46,328 bases of DNA from positions 1 through 46,328 of the forward strand of contig ONOI01000007.1 of assembly GCA_900319375.1 (NCBI GenBank), given 5' to 3'. This DNA is from an uncultured Bacteroidales bacterium. GTDB taxonomy: Bacteria; Bacteroidota; Bacteroidia; Bacteroidales; UBA932. Shown piece by piece: positions 8,015 to 15,444 of the stretch (positions are counted from its first letter, which is position 1; each line of letters starts with the position of its first letter). Both the position numbers and the translations under genes were made by a program. The notes below the pieces were generated by a model. It was not told the origin of the DNA. It did no database searches and worked only from the letters and a program-made list of their open reading frames with translations.

Positions 8015-8842
8015 TTATTTCAGATTATACATAGTGTGAAATACACAGTGGAGCGTCTCTTCCCGGTATGGGACAGGAGCAAGAGGATCTGCAAGTTTGT
8101 TATTTATCCACTGAAGATACATAACCACCTTTACTGGGATAGTGATTTCAAAATTTACCCTTTCTTCTACCACTTTATGCGTCTCTGTCGGAATACTAAA
8201 TATTATGGAATGACCAAGGATACAGCCATAGTCGATCGGTATCTCCATCAAAGGGTCTATGAAGTTTTTACCATTATTAAGGCCCGCTAGATTACTGTTG
8301 GGCAGCACTGGCTTTTTTGTCCCATTCGTTGGATAATAATTCTGGCAATATGGGGCGAGATTCTCCCCTGCCGGATGACCTGCGAATGGCTTATCGGCGA
8401 CGAGAGTCATACCTCCGCAGTATAGAATGGTAACCACATCCGGGGCGGTATAGCTTTCTTCCGGATTATGTAACAGATAATTCTGATCGTTATAAGCCTT
8501 TTTGATTAAAGCTTCATTCTCTCCGAACGAGGAGAATAATTCCTCTGACGGAATACACCGAGGGTGCGTGGAATATGTTCGACTATCGTCTATTTCACAA
8601 TTTGACAAGTCGAGTAAGAGAGCGAACTTATATCTTCCGTCACAGGTCAACTGGTAGCCACTTCTTTCGTGAAGGGTAGAGATCAACTCAGTGCTGGAGA
8701 GACATTCCCCAGGGATAAAGTAAGAAACAGAGGGGTACTCCGGGGTTGCCGCCCCAAAATGCATCTTACACGAGCTGATGGCGCATAAGGCCGCTGCCAT
8801 TAGCGCCCACAAACAATTATTTTTAATTAACTGAGAAGTCAT
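8015..8842 (-). CDS. Lipoprotein of unknown function overlapping the C10 protease gene
   Basis: A 275-residue protein. The N-terminus gives a lipoprotein signal ending ALCAISSC (Cys25). The start at 8842 lies 20 bases inside the 3' end of the protease gene; a later Met (8800) would leave too short a signal. The body is rich in Cys, Tyr and Pro, and I recognise no catalytic motif or family. Tight overlap suggests coupled translation with the protease. C10 proteases in Bacteroides and Streptococcus often sit next to inhibitor genes, but this protein is much longer than staphostatin-type inhibitors, so an inhibitor role is only a hypothesis; an adhesin or substrate-capture lipoprotein is equally possible. 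Confidence 0.75.
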   Translation of the reverse strand: MTSQLIKNNCLWALMAAALCAISSCKMHFGAATPEYPSVSYFIPGECLSSTELISTLHERSGYQLTCDGRYKFALLLDLSNCEIDDSRTYSTHPRCIPSEELFSSFGENEALIKKAYNDQNYLLHNPEESYTAPDVVTILYCGGMTLVADKPFAGHPAGENLAPYCQNYYPTNGTKKPVLPNSNLAGLNNGKNFIDPLMEIPIDYGCILGHSIIFSIPTETHKVVEERVNFEITIPVKVVMYLQWINNKLADPLAPVPYREETLHCVFHTMYNLK

Positions 8843-10256
8843 AGATCATTTTTATATAGTAATTGTAGTCATAAGTGCCTCCATTACTGACCGTCCAACC
8901 TGCCGTTAAACTGTACCACCCATCATTAACAGGATTACTCGAGTTCCATTGTGTACTCCATCCCCAATTAATTTTAATTTTGCTTATGTATGGGTCTGAA
9001 TATGTATAAGTCGTATACTCGTGGGGTGGTATATCGTACATTTCAAAAGGGGATACCGGGCCATCAATTACATAGTAGTAATGAGAACAATACATTGTAC
9101 GCTTTCGTAGGTATCCATCTATCACAAAACAATGAATGTCACCATCTAGAGGGACTAGCAAATCTGACGCAGATACGATAATCGGTAATTGTTGTTGGAG
9201 ATTGTTTTTAACATAATTCTCATTGTAGTCGCCGTGCGTGCAATTGATGCCGAAATACTCAAATACGTCTGTTTTTAAGTTTGCTGGAATTGCCCATGAA
9301 TAGCGGTAAGAGCCGATTGCGCAGTAGTGCATATTGACCAATTCGCCTACATATCCTATAAGTAAGCCTTCAGCCGTGCTAGTTGTTTGTCCTGCCCTGC
9401 TACATGTATCCATTGATGCCCATATCGTACTATTAAAATCGTCAAACAACCGGAAATAATTATTAATGTCCCCTACGCAGTAACCCGTGCTGCACATCTG
9501 TGCCGGTTGCCCGAGCTTATAATGCAAATAATGAAGAACTTGTGCTCCAGCAATTGCTACACATCCGGCTAAAGCGCGGTCGGTTGAGCCGACATAATAT
9601 GGAGAGTATTCATTGTACGGTTCCCTTTGGCTCCATTTTGCAACCAGATGATCTATACTATCATAAGTTTCTTGTTGAGTATAATAATCTACTTCCCAGT
9701 GACCGGGAGGAGGGTCGCGCAAGATGGGTTCTTCTTGTCCTTCAGATTCAGGGGGGAATATAGGCTGTGACCCGGACCAGAATTGTCTATTTGCACGAAT
9801 CTCTTCTGCAGTAAAAGATAATTCCTGATCTGAAGCACGTTTCACCCTGGCAATGTCCTTGGCCATACAGTCTACCCATATTGCCGTAGCAGGGTTGCCC
9901 TCTTCCAACGAAAAATATCCTTTGTCGCCTTCGGCTAGAATCGCGGGTGTGCGTTTATCCGAGGAGTATATCTTCCAACCGCCATTTTTGAAATTAACGA
10001 TATACAAGAGTGTGTCCGATTCGTCTCCCGTGTACACGGTAAGATCATATTCTGGCGCGGCGGATTTCAACGTCTGGATGTCAGTTGAAAGCAAAACATC
10101 AAGATCTTTTTTCGAAACAGCATTGTTCGAAGACATTTGGTTGTTGTTATGAATCACAAAATGCTGCTTTTCATTGTTATAAATAGGGTCTGAAACACTC
10201 TTCATGCAAGAGCATACAGCAATGGTGATAAATAAGAGAAAGAAAGACTTTTTCAT
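8823..10256 (-). CDS. C10 (streptopain/SpeB-type) cysteine protease, lipoprotein
   Basis: A 477-residue precursor. It has a lipoprotein-type signal (MKKSFFLLFITIAVCSC, Cys17), a propeptide to about residue 190 with the C10 inhibitory prodomain features (NGGWKIYSSDKRTPAILAEGDKGYF), then a papain-like catalytic domain. The nucleophile is in RALAGCVAIAGAQVLHYL (Cys232), the catalytic His in DGDIHCFVIDGY (His375), and the family Trp-rich block NWGWSTQWN plus DGWYSL follows at about 430-450. It should be a secreted, surface-anchored zymogen that cleaves itself free. Base composition is visibly AT-richer than the flanking housekeeping genes. It is the core of the seven-gene sigma-led operon. The family is clear; the physiological substrate is unknown. 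Confidence 0.93.
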   Translation of the reverse strand: MKKSFFLLFITIAVCSCMKSVSDPIYNNEKQHFVIHNNNQMSSNNAVSKKDLDVLLSTDIQTLKSAAPEYDLTVYTGDESDTLLYIVNFKNGGWKIYSSDKRTPAILAEGDKGYFSLEEGNPATAIWVDCMAKDIARVKRASDQELSFTAEEIRANRQFWSGSQPIFPPESEGQEEPILRDPPPGHWEVDYYTQQETYDSIDHLVAKWSQREPYNEYSPYYVGSTDRALAGCVAIAGAQVLHYLHYKLGQPAQMCSTGYCVGDINNYFRLFDDFNSTIWASMDTCSRAGQTTSTAEGLLIGYVGELVNMHYCAIGSYRYSWAIPANLKTDVFEYFGINCTHGDYNENYVKNNLQQQLPIIVSASDLLVPLDGDIHCFVIDGYLRKRTMYCSHYYYVIDGPVSPFEMYDIPPHEYTTYTYSDPYISKIKINWGWSTQWNSSNPVNDGWYSLTAGWTVSNGGTYDYNYYIKMIYDFSVN

Positions 10257-10269
10257 AACAAAAGGATTA

Positions 10270-10890
10270 TTAAATAGCTATTCCAAGGTGGAGGCCAAAG
10301 GTGGTTCCAAGGCTAAGGCCGACGAAGGCGTTGGACTTGCCCCAAAGGCTGAAGGCGATACCTGGTTGCCACGCGAACCACCAGGACCATGTGTTGGCCA
10401 CATCCGGGCCATCGACCCCGGGGACATACCAGTTGCTTAATTGATAGAGATATCTGCCGCCGCAGGAGAAATCGCTGTACAGGAATATTCCCTGTCTATG
10501 GCCGAGCGGGACGTAATGTCGATGATAAAGATAGGCCGTCATACACTGGCCGGTAGGGCGCTCCTGAGGCTCAGGCCCGAAGATAAGAAACGCCTGTCCC
10601 CAGCCGCCTCCTATTCCGAATACTTTATTGGGGCTGGTGCGTATACCGGCTGTAAGGTCGATGGATCCTTGAAGAAACAACACATTAGTCCTCAGGGAGA
10701 ATTCCGGCCTCCATTGTTTGCGTCCTTCGGAGGAGAAATGGTACTTCACACTGCTGAAATAGTCGTCCAACAAGAATACCGGCTGATCGAAATCCAGTTT
10801 GGCACCAACAATGGCGGTGGTGTCTGAACTTTGTGCGCCGGCGTACACGCAACTTGCAATTGAAATCAGTATGATAAATATGCGTTTCAT
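10270..10890 (-). CDS. Secreted barrel-like protein in the protease operon
   Basis: A 206-residue protein. The start is set at the ATG at 10890, giving a signal peptide MKRIFIILISIASCVYAGAQ; the frame extends upstream to 10926 but that would put polar residues before the signal. After a linker come alternating aromatic strands (WRPEFSLRTNVLF, GSIDLTAGIRT, FGIGGGWGQAFLIFG, AFVGLSLGTTFGLHLGIAI), which suggests a small outer-membrane beta-barrel resembling the OmpA/DUF3575 type. No family name is firm. It lies four bases after the preceding gene and 13 bases before the protease gene. Confidence 0.75.
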   Translation of the reverse strand: MKRIFIILISIASCVYAGAQSSDTTAIVGAKLDFDQPVFLLDDYFSSVKYHFSSEGRKQWRPEFSLRTNVLFLQGSIDLTAGIRTSPNKVFGIGGGWGQAFLIFGPEPQERPTGQCMTAYLYHRHYVPLGHRQGIFLYSDFSCGGRYLYQLSNWYVPGVDGPDVANTWSWWFAWQPGIAFSLWGKSNAFVGLSLGTTFGLHLGIAI

Positions 10891-10894
10891 TGAT

Positions 10895-11335
10895 CTATCG
10901 TTTTTCAAACATATGGTGAAGTTCATTGAGCGATGCGCTTCCTTCGAGATAAATGATGGTTATTGCTTCTGCTCCCGCAGTTTGCTTCAGCTGATAGCAT
11001 AGGTAACGGTTAACTCTCTTAAAAGGTTGCAACTCCACCATAGCGTAAATAAGACGATCTCCGTCATATTCCGTTTCAGCCGAGACAGCATTATCAACAT
11101 CCAGTTCGATTATCCCCGCAATCTTAGTGGCGGTGACTTCGTCAACCTGGACCTTAATACTGTGGAAATAACTCAGCTTATATGTTGACATGCTCTCACC
11201 GCGCACCTCAGTCTCTATCATCCTATTTGAGGGCACTACCTTACCGCGGAATACGGCATTGCAATTCAGCCCCCTCTGCGCAAACGCGGAGAAAGAGAAT
11301 AGAATGAGAACTGCTAAGCAAGCCAACTTTTTCAT
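10895..11335 (-). CDS. Small secreted protein, possibly DUF6108-like
   Basis: A 146-residue protein with a clear signal peptide (MKKLACLAVLILFSFSAFAQ). The mature part is about 125 residues with strand-helix alternation (YKLSYFHSIKVQVDEVTATKI, then AEAITIIYLEG) and no Cys-rich or catalytic motif. The overall look matches small periplasmic proteins that accompany ECF sigma factors in Bacteroidales (DUF6108 is my best guess, uncertain; compare the DUF4252 proteins at 39987 and 41337, which sit in the same kind of context). It follows the anti-sigma-like gene by 8 bases. It may sense or transmit an envelope signal; this is inference. Confidence 0.7.
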   Translation of the reverse strand: MKKLACLAVLILFSFSAFAQRGLNCNAVFRGKVVPSNRMIETEVRGESMSTYKLSYFHSIKVQVDEVTATKIAGIIELDVDNAVSAETEYDGDRLIYAMVELQPFKRVNRYLCYQLKQTAGAEAITIIYLEGSASLNELHHMFEKR

Positions 11336-11343
11336 CGTAGTAA

Positions 11344-11733
11344 CTAGTTAGCCGATTTACCAAAGAAATCAGAGAGGGAAGACTCTACGGAATTCATTAT
11401 GGCTCCGTCGTCATTAATTTTTTCCCCATAGTAATAACTGACACATATGTCTTTCTCCTGCATCAGCCGAGCGTCTCGTATATTAAGGCCTATAATAGCC
11501 ACCAGGACGGCACATGCGACAACTGTGGCAAATGAGTATGCGCGGATAGTGCGCACTCTTTTGGCTTCTCTCTCTCTTCCGATGGACAAGTAGCCCATGA
11601 CACCGCGTATTTCATCGAATTCCGGGTCGGTGGTGGAAGCGACGTATTGGGACAGCTCCCGCTCCTCTCCGGGTGTGGTCTCGGCCTCCCAATATCGAAG
11701 CATCAATTTCAGGTATTTTTCTTTATCAGTCAT
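11344..11733 (-). CDS. Anti-sigma-factor-like single-pass membrane protein
   Basis: A 129-residue protein. The cytoplasmic N-terminal part (1-60) is helical, with a zinc-finger-less anti-sigma look (YLKLMLRYWEAETTPGEERELSQYV). One transmembrane helix spans about 66-84, and a short periplasmic tail follows. It overlaps the upstream sigma gene by 8 bases, the arrangement expected of a cognate anti-sigma factor that holds the sigma factor at the inner membrane. There is no direct sequence motif proving sigma binding, so the role rests on topology and operon position. Confidence 0.75.
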   Translation of the reverse strand: MTDKEKYLKLMLRYWEAETTPGEERELSQYVASTTDPEFDEIRGVMGYLSIGREREAKRVRTIRAYSFATVVACAVLVAIIGLNIRDARLMQEKDICVSYYYGEKINDDGAIMNSVESSLSDFFGKSAN

Positions 11734-12199
11734 CTTTAAGTGCTTTTCTTAGTGTTTTGCGGGCCCGGGAGAGTTGCATCCTCACAGCCGGAGCTTCCAT
11801 CTTCAGTTCTTTTGCTATCTCCTCGAGTGTTCTGCCGCCGTATTCTTTTTCTTCAAGTATATATCGTTGGATATCAGTAAGTTCAGAATGTATCCTTTGC
11901 CTCACTTCTTCAAAAGCCAGTTCCCGGTATTTGGTATCTGGAGTATCGTCGGGATAATCGGCAGATAAAGGGAGCCTACGTTTTTTTCTTCGCTCATTAA
12001 GGCTCGCATTTCTCGTAGCGCGAGATATCAACGCCTCTGCTTCTTTTTCTGACCGTATCGGATACTGTTTCTGCCATAGGCGTACAAAGACATCCTGGAG
12101 GATGTCCTCGGCATCGTCATAGTCCGAGAGCATCCGGCCGTAAATCCGTTTAAGCCGAATCCGGATCCGGATAAACGCATTCGTCAATAAGTCCGCCAT
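11726..12199 (-). CDS. ECF-family RNA polymerase sigma factor heading the protease operon
   Basis: A 157-residue sigma-70 family protein with region 2 (DYDDAEDILQDVFVRLWQ, about 25-42) and region 4 (LEEKEYGGRTLEEIAKELKMEAPAVRMQLSRARKTLRKAL, about 112-154); region 3 is absent, as in ECF factors. It should direct RNA polymerase to its own operon and perhaps others. It is the first gene of seven minus-strand genes (12199 to 7397) with overlaps or gaps of at most 18 bases. A TGTTTTTG sequence eight bases before the ATG resembles, but does not match, the usual -7 box, so an autoregulated ECF promoter is possible. Confidence 0.93.
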   Translation of the reverse strand: MADLLTNAFIRIRIRLKRIYGRMLSDYDDAEDILQDVFVRLWQKQYPIRSEKEAEALISRATRNASLNERRKKRRLPLSADYPDDTPDTKYRELAFEEVRQRIHSELTDIQRYILEEKEYGGRTLEEIAKELKMEAPAVRMQLSRARKTLRKALKDD

Positions 12200-12268
12200 T
12201 GCTGCAGCAAAAACAATATGATAGGTAAGAATCTACCTATATAACACGGGAAATGTAAAAACGTAACT

Positions 12269-13468
12269 CTACCTCAACCACTTTTCCGGGTCCTGGGGAT
12301 CGGTGGATTTCCAGAGCTGGAAGTGGAGCTGGGTTTCTCCGGAGATGGTATCGACAGTACCGAGGATGTCTCCTACCTTTACTTTGTCTCCGGTACCTAC
12401 GCGGACATCGCGCAGCTTACAGTAGAAGGTATAATAGTCTCCGTGCTGGACCAGTACGCACTGATTGTATCCCGGCATTACCGCTACATTCTTTACAGTA
12501 CCGGCAAAGACCGCTTTGACCGGTTCTCCGGCTGCGGTAGCTATGTTGCAGCCGTTGTTGAAGGGCAGCTGGACGTTGGTGTAGACGGGATGATTGTGCT
12601 GGCCGAACTGACCTACTACAGTGCCCTGAACCGGCCATGGGAGTTTACCCTTATTGCCGGCGAACTCGTTTGAAAGTTTCACGTCGGCAGGGTTCTTGGG
12701 ACTGCTCTTGCCGGTAGTCGTACCTTTCTTTGAGGAGCTCTTTCCGCCCCCGGCCTGTTTCTGGACAAATTCCCTGATGGATTTGTTGAGCGCTTCCGCT
12801 TCTTTCTGCTTTCTTGCGAGCTGCTTCTGGAAATCGGCTTTGTTGCGTTTGAGCTTGTCTACCATCGCCTTTTCGCTTTTCTCGTCTGCCCTGAGGATCT
12901 TCAACTCGTCCGAACGGGCTTTGAGCAGCGACAGCTCTTCAGCGTGAAGAGAGTCGAGAACTTCCATCTGCCTTTCCAGGTGGGCTTTCTGGTCCCTGAT
13001 GTCGCGGGCCTGGGCGCGCATATCCTCGGAGACGCTGTGGAGATAATTGTAACGCCGAAGTATCTGGCCGAAATCTTTTCCGGAGAAGATGTAGGTAAGC
13101 CACATTTTCGTGTCCCGGTTAGTGTAAGCCTTACGGATAAGGAGTTCGTAGGCATCCAACATCATTTCGTAGCGCTCGGAGGCTTTCGAAATGTCTTTTT
13201 TCTTCTGGCCGATACGCCTGTTGGTTGAATCGATCTGTTTCCCAAGCTCTGCCGTCAGTTCCTTTCCGGCATCAATCTTTTTACGTGTGAGGGTGAGCTG
13301 AGCAAGAGCGTCTGAACTTTTCGCTTCATTCGCCTTGATCTGCTTGTCGAGGTCGGCTATCTCTTTCTGGACTTTGGAGAGCTTTTTCTGCATACCGGCC
13401 TTGGTCTCTCCGAAAGCGGGAGACGCAAGAGTCAACATCAAGGATATAAGGCAGAACAGGCGTTTCAT
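12269..13468 (-). CDS. EnvC-like murein hydrolase activator (coiled coil plus degenerate LytM domain)
   Basis: A 399-residue periplasmic protein with a signal peptide (MKRLFCLISLMLTLASPAFG), a long coiled coil (about 25-235, heptads rich in Lys/Glu/Leu), a Gly/Ser/Lys linker, and a C-terminal LytM/M23 domain (about 275-399). The zinc-binding positions look lost: the expected HxGxD is NNGCN, and the HxH near the end reads QLH. That matches EnvC-type factors, which activate amidases rather than cut peptidoglycan. It should act at the division septum. Its start overlaps the TPR gene's stop (ATGA, 13465-13468), so the two are coupled. Confidence 0.9.
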   Translation of the reverse strand: MKRLFCLISLMLTLASPAFGETKAGMQKKLSKVQKEIADLDKQIKANEAKSSDALAQLTLTRKKIDAGKELTAELGKQIDSTNRRIGQKKKDISKASERYEMMLDAYELLIRKAYTNRDTKMWLTYIFSGKDFGQILRRYNYLHSVSEDMRAQARDIRDQKAHLERQMEVLDSLHAEELSLLKARSDELKILRADEKSEKAMVDKLKRNKADFQKQLARKQKEAEALNKSIREFVQKQAGGGKSSSKKGTTTGKSSPKNPADVKLSNEFAGNKGKLPWPVQGTVVGQFGQHNHPVYTNVQLPFNNGCNIATAAGEPVKAVFAGTVKNVAVMPGYNQCVLVQHGDYYTFYCKLRDVRVGTGDKVKVGDILGTVDTISGETQLHFQLWKSTDPQDPEKWLR

Positions 13469-14838
13469 TTCTGGCGGGATTTCGCTTCGTAAAGGGATTT
13501 GTAATACAGCGCCAGCTCTTTCTCTCCGAGAGCCTCCAACACCATCGAATAGTGTCTGAGGACAGCCTCGTCTTCCTTGCCTCCATAGATGATGGCCCTC
13601 TTGAACCAGGTCTTGGCTTCGGCAGGGCGCTTAAGAAGGTAAAGGATATAGCCGTATGTATCAAGGTAGCTTACATTGTCCGGTTCGCCCTCGACCGTCT
13701 TGCGGCTCATCTTCTCCGCCTTTGAGAGATTGCGCTTTTCCAGCGACAGGAAGTAAGCGTAATTGTTGAGGGTCATAAGGTTGTCCGGCTCTGCTTTCAG
13801 AGCTTTTTCATAAGTACTGAAGGCCTTTGTCTTTCGCCCTATCCGGTAAAGGCAGTCGGCCTTGATACAGAGCAGTTCGACGCGGTTTTCGGGTTTGGTA
13901 AACCGCTTCAGCGCCTCGTCGCAGGCGGCGATGACGTCTTTGTCCGTCTTCTCGCGCATTATGATGCTGATCCAGAGCGAGGTCGCAAAGAAATTATCAG
14001 GGTTCGAGTCCTTCCACTGCTTGAAATAGCCGATACCCTTTTCCTTCTGCTCGGTCGAATAGAACCATCGGCCTGCAGATACCAGCGAACACGAGTCTGT
14101 AGGATAGGTTTGGACGAAGGTGTCCATTATCCCGTCGATTTGTTTGTGCCAGACCCGGTAGGTTGGACCGTCCAGTCGCTCGACCACCTTCTGAAGGTAG
14201 TTGCCCTTGATGTTCACATCCAGGGAGTTGGCCCTTACAAAAGACTCCACGGTCGAGAAGTATCCCAGATAATTGCCTGTCTTATAACACAGCTCTGCCT
14301 TCCCATACATTGCCGGAGCATAGTCTTCATCTGCCGCAATAGCCTCTTCGAAATAGCGCAGCGCCAGCGAATCGTTCCGCTCGACCACCCATTCGTGTTC
14401 GGCAAGCTTCGTAAGAATATAAGGCGAACGGTACTTGCGAGGGAAGAGCCGGGCCATCTGAAGGTGGAGCGAATCGGCGCTTTCCGCCAGCCCCATATAG
14501 GTGTAGGCCGTATAGAGCTGTTCGTAGTAGTCGCTGTTGCGGGGGTCGAGCTCTATCGCACGCTCGAAATCGGCCGCCGCTTCCGTGAACTGATTCTGCC
14601 CGAGCAAACACAGTCCATGGTAGTACAGAAGCGCATCGTCCGTGCTGTCTGCGGCCATCATCGGCTCCAGGGCCTCCAGCGCAGCCTCATAATAGCCGTC
14701 CGCTACCATCGCGGCGATGTCTGACACGTCGGTGGCGAGAGGCTCATACGGGCCCGGCGGGTCCAGGATTTCCTGGGCGCGAAGACCGAGAGAAAACGCG
14801 AGCGCCGCGAGGGCGGCTATAAGGGTTCTGCGAAGCAT
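13465..14838 (-). CDS. Periplasmic tetratricopeptide-repeat protein
   Basis: A 457-residue protein starting at the ATG at 14838 (signal peptide MLRRTLIAALAALAFSLGLRAQ). The body is a string of TPR helices, with canonical W/L-G-Y-A-F-A-P positions in segments such as ALLYYHGLCLLGQNQFTEAAADFERAIELDP and FSTYEKALKAEPDNLMTLNNYAYFL. It is probably a scaffold in the periplasm. Being upstream of and overlapping the EnvC-like gene, it may serve the same cell-envelope process. A TATTTTTG element ends six bases before the ATG, suggesting a leaderless transcript. Confidence 0.88.
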   Translation of the reverse strand: MLRRTLIAALAALAFSLGLRAQEILDPPGPYEPLATDVSDIAAMVADGYYEAALEALEPMMAADSTDDALLYYHGLCLLGQNQFTEAAADFERAIELDPRNSDYYEQLYTAYTYMGLAESADSLHLQMARLFPRKYRSPYILTKLAEHEWVVERNDSLALRYFEEAIAADEDYAPAMYGKAELCYKTGNYLGYFSTVESFVRANSLDVNIKGNYLQKVVERLDGPTYRVWHKQIDGIMDTFVQTYPTDSCSLVSAGRWFYSTEQKEKGIGYFKQWKDSNPDNFFATSLWISIIMREKTDKDVIAACDEALKRFTKPENRVELLCIKADCLYRIGRKTKAFSTYEKALKAEPDNLMTLNNYAYFLSLEKRNLSKAEKMSRKTVEGEPDNVSYLDTYGYILYLLKRPAEAKTWFKRAIIYGGKEDEAVLRHYSMVLEALGEKELALYYKSLYEAKSRQK

Positions 14839-14844
14839 GTCCCA

Positions 14845-14852
14845 CAAAAATA
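14845..14852 (-). promoter_or_regulatory. TATTTTTG -7 element, six bases before the TPR gene start
   Basis: Exact TAnnTTTG on the minus strand with only TGGGAC between it and the ATG at 14838. It sits back to back with the plus-strand element at 14865. Confidence 0.6.
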
Positions 14853-14864
14853 CGATAAAATGCT

Positions 14865-14872
14865 TACTTTTG
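14865..14872 (+). promoter_or_regulatory. TACTTTTG -7 element for the second ECF sigma gene
   Basis: Exact TAnnTTTG, 16 bases before the ATG at 14889, in the 50-base divergent intergenic region. Confidence 0.6.
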
Positions 14873-14888
14873 TATAGAAGTAATTTCG

Positions 14889-15443
14889 ATGCGCATGCAA
14901 CTTTTTAAGAGTAAGTCGCATCTTAATACGTGGTTGGAAGACGCAAAGTCCGGCGACCGTCGGGCCCAGAAAGCGATCTACGACATGCTGGCGGACAAAA
15001 TGTTCGCCGTTTGTCTGCGCTATATGGGGGACCGCGACAGCGCTCAGGACGTGCTGCAAGACGGTTTTGTTACCCTCTTCAGTAAGTTGGATACCTACCT
15101 GGGCGAAGGCTCTTTCGAGGGCTGGGCCCGCAAGATCTTTGTAAACACTGCGCTGATGTCCCTGCGAAAACACGACGTTTTGAAGCAGAGCGACGACGTA
15201 GACGAGGCGCGCGGCATAATAGCCGACACCCCTTCGGCTACGGCTCAGATAGGGTACAAGGAGTTGCTGAAGATGGTAGCCGCCCTGCCTCCCGGCCTGA
15301 GAACCGTATTCAACATGTATGTGATAGAAGGCTACTCACACAAAGAAATAGGTGAGGCCCTCGGTATCTCGGAAGTTACGTCCCGCTCGCAGCTGCAAAG
15401 AGCCAGGGTGACGCTGCAGAAAAAGATCAAAGAACAGTATTAA
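14889..15443 (+). CDS. ECF-family RNA polymerase sigma factor
   Basis: A 184-residue sigma-70 family protein. Region 2 is visible as YMGDRDSAQDVLQDGFVTLFSKLDTYLGEGSFEGWARKI (about 50-90) and region 4 as LRTVFNMYVIEGYSHKEIGEALGISEVTSRSQLQRARVTLQ (about 137-178). An ATG two codons further (14895) is an alternative start. The next gene follows after one base and encodes a membrane-anchored partner, so this is a sigma/regulator pair. Targets are unknown. Confidence 0.93.
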   Translation: MRMQLFKSKSHLNTWLEDAKSGDRRAQKAIYDMLADKMFAVCLRYMGDRDSAQDVLQDGFVTLFSKLDTYLGEGSFEGWARKIFVNTALMSLRKHDVLKQSDDVDEARGIIADTPSATAQIGYKELLKMVAALPPGLRTVFNMYVIEGYSHKEIGEALGISEVTSRSQLQRARVTLQKKIKEQY

Positions 15444-15444
15444 G

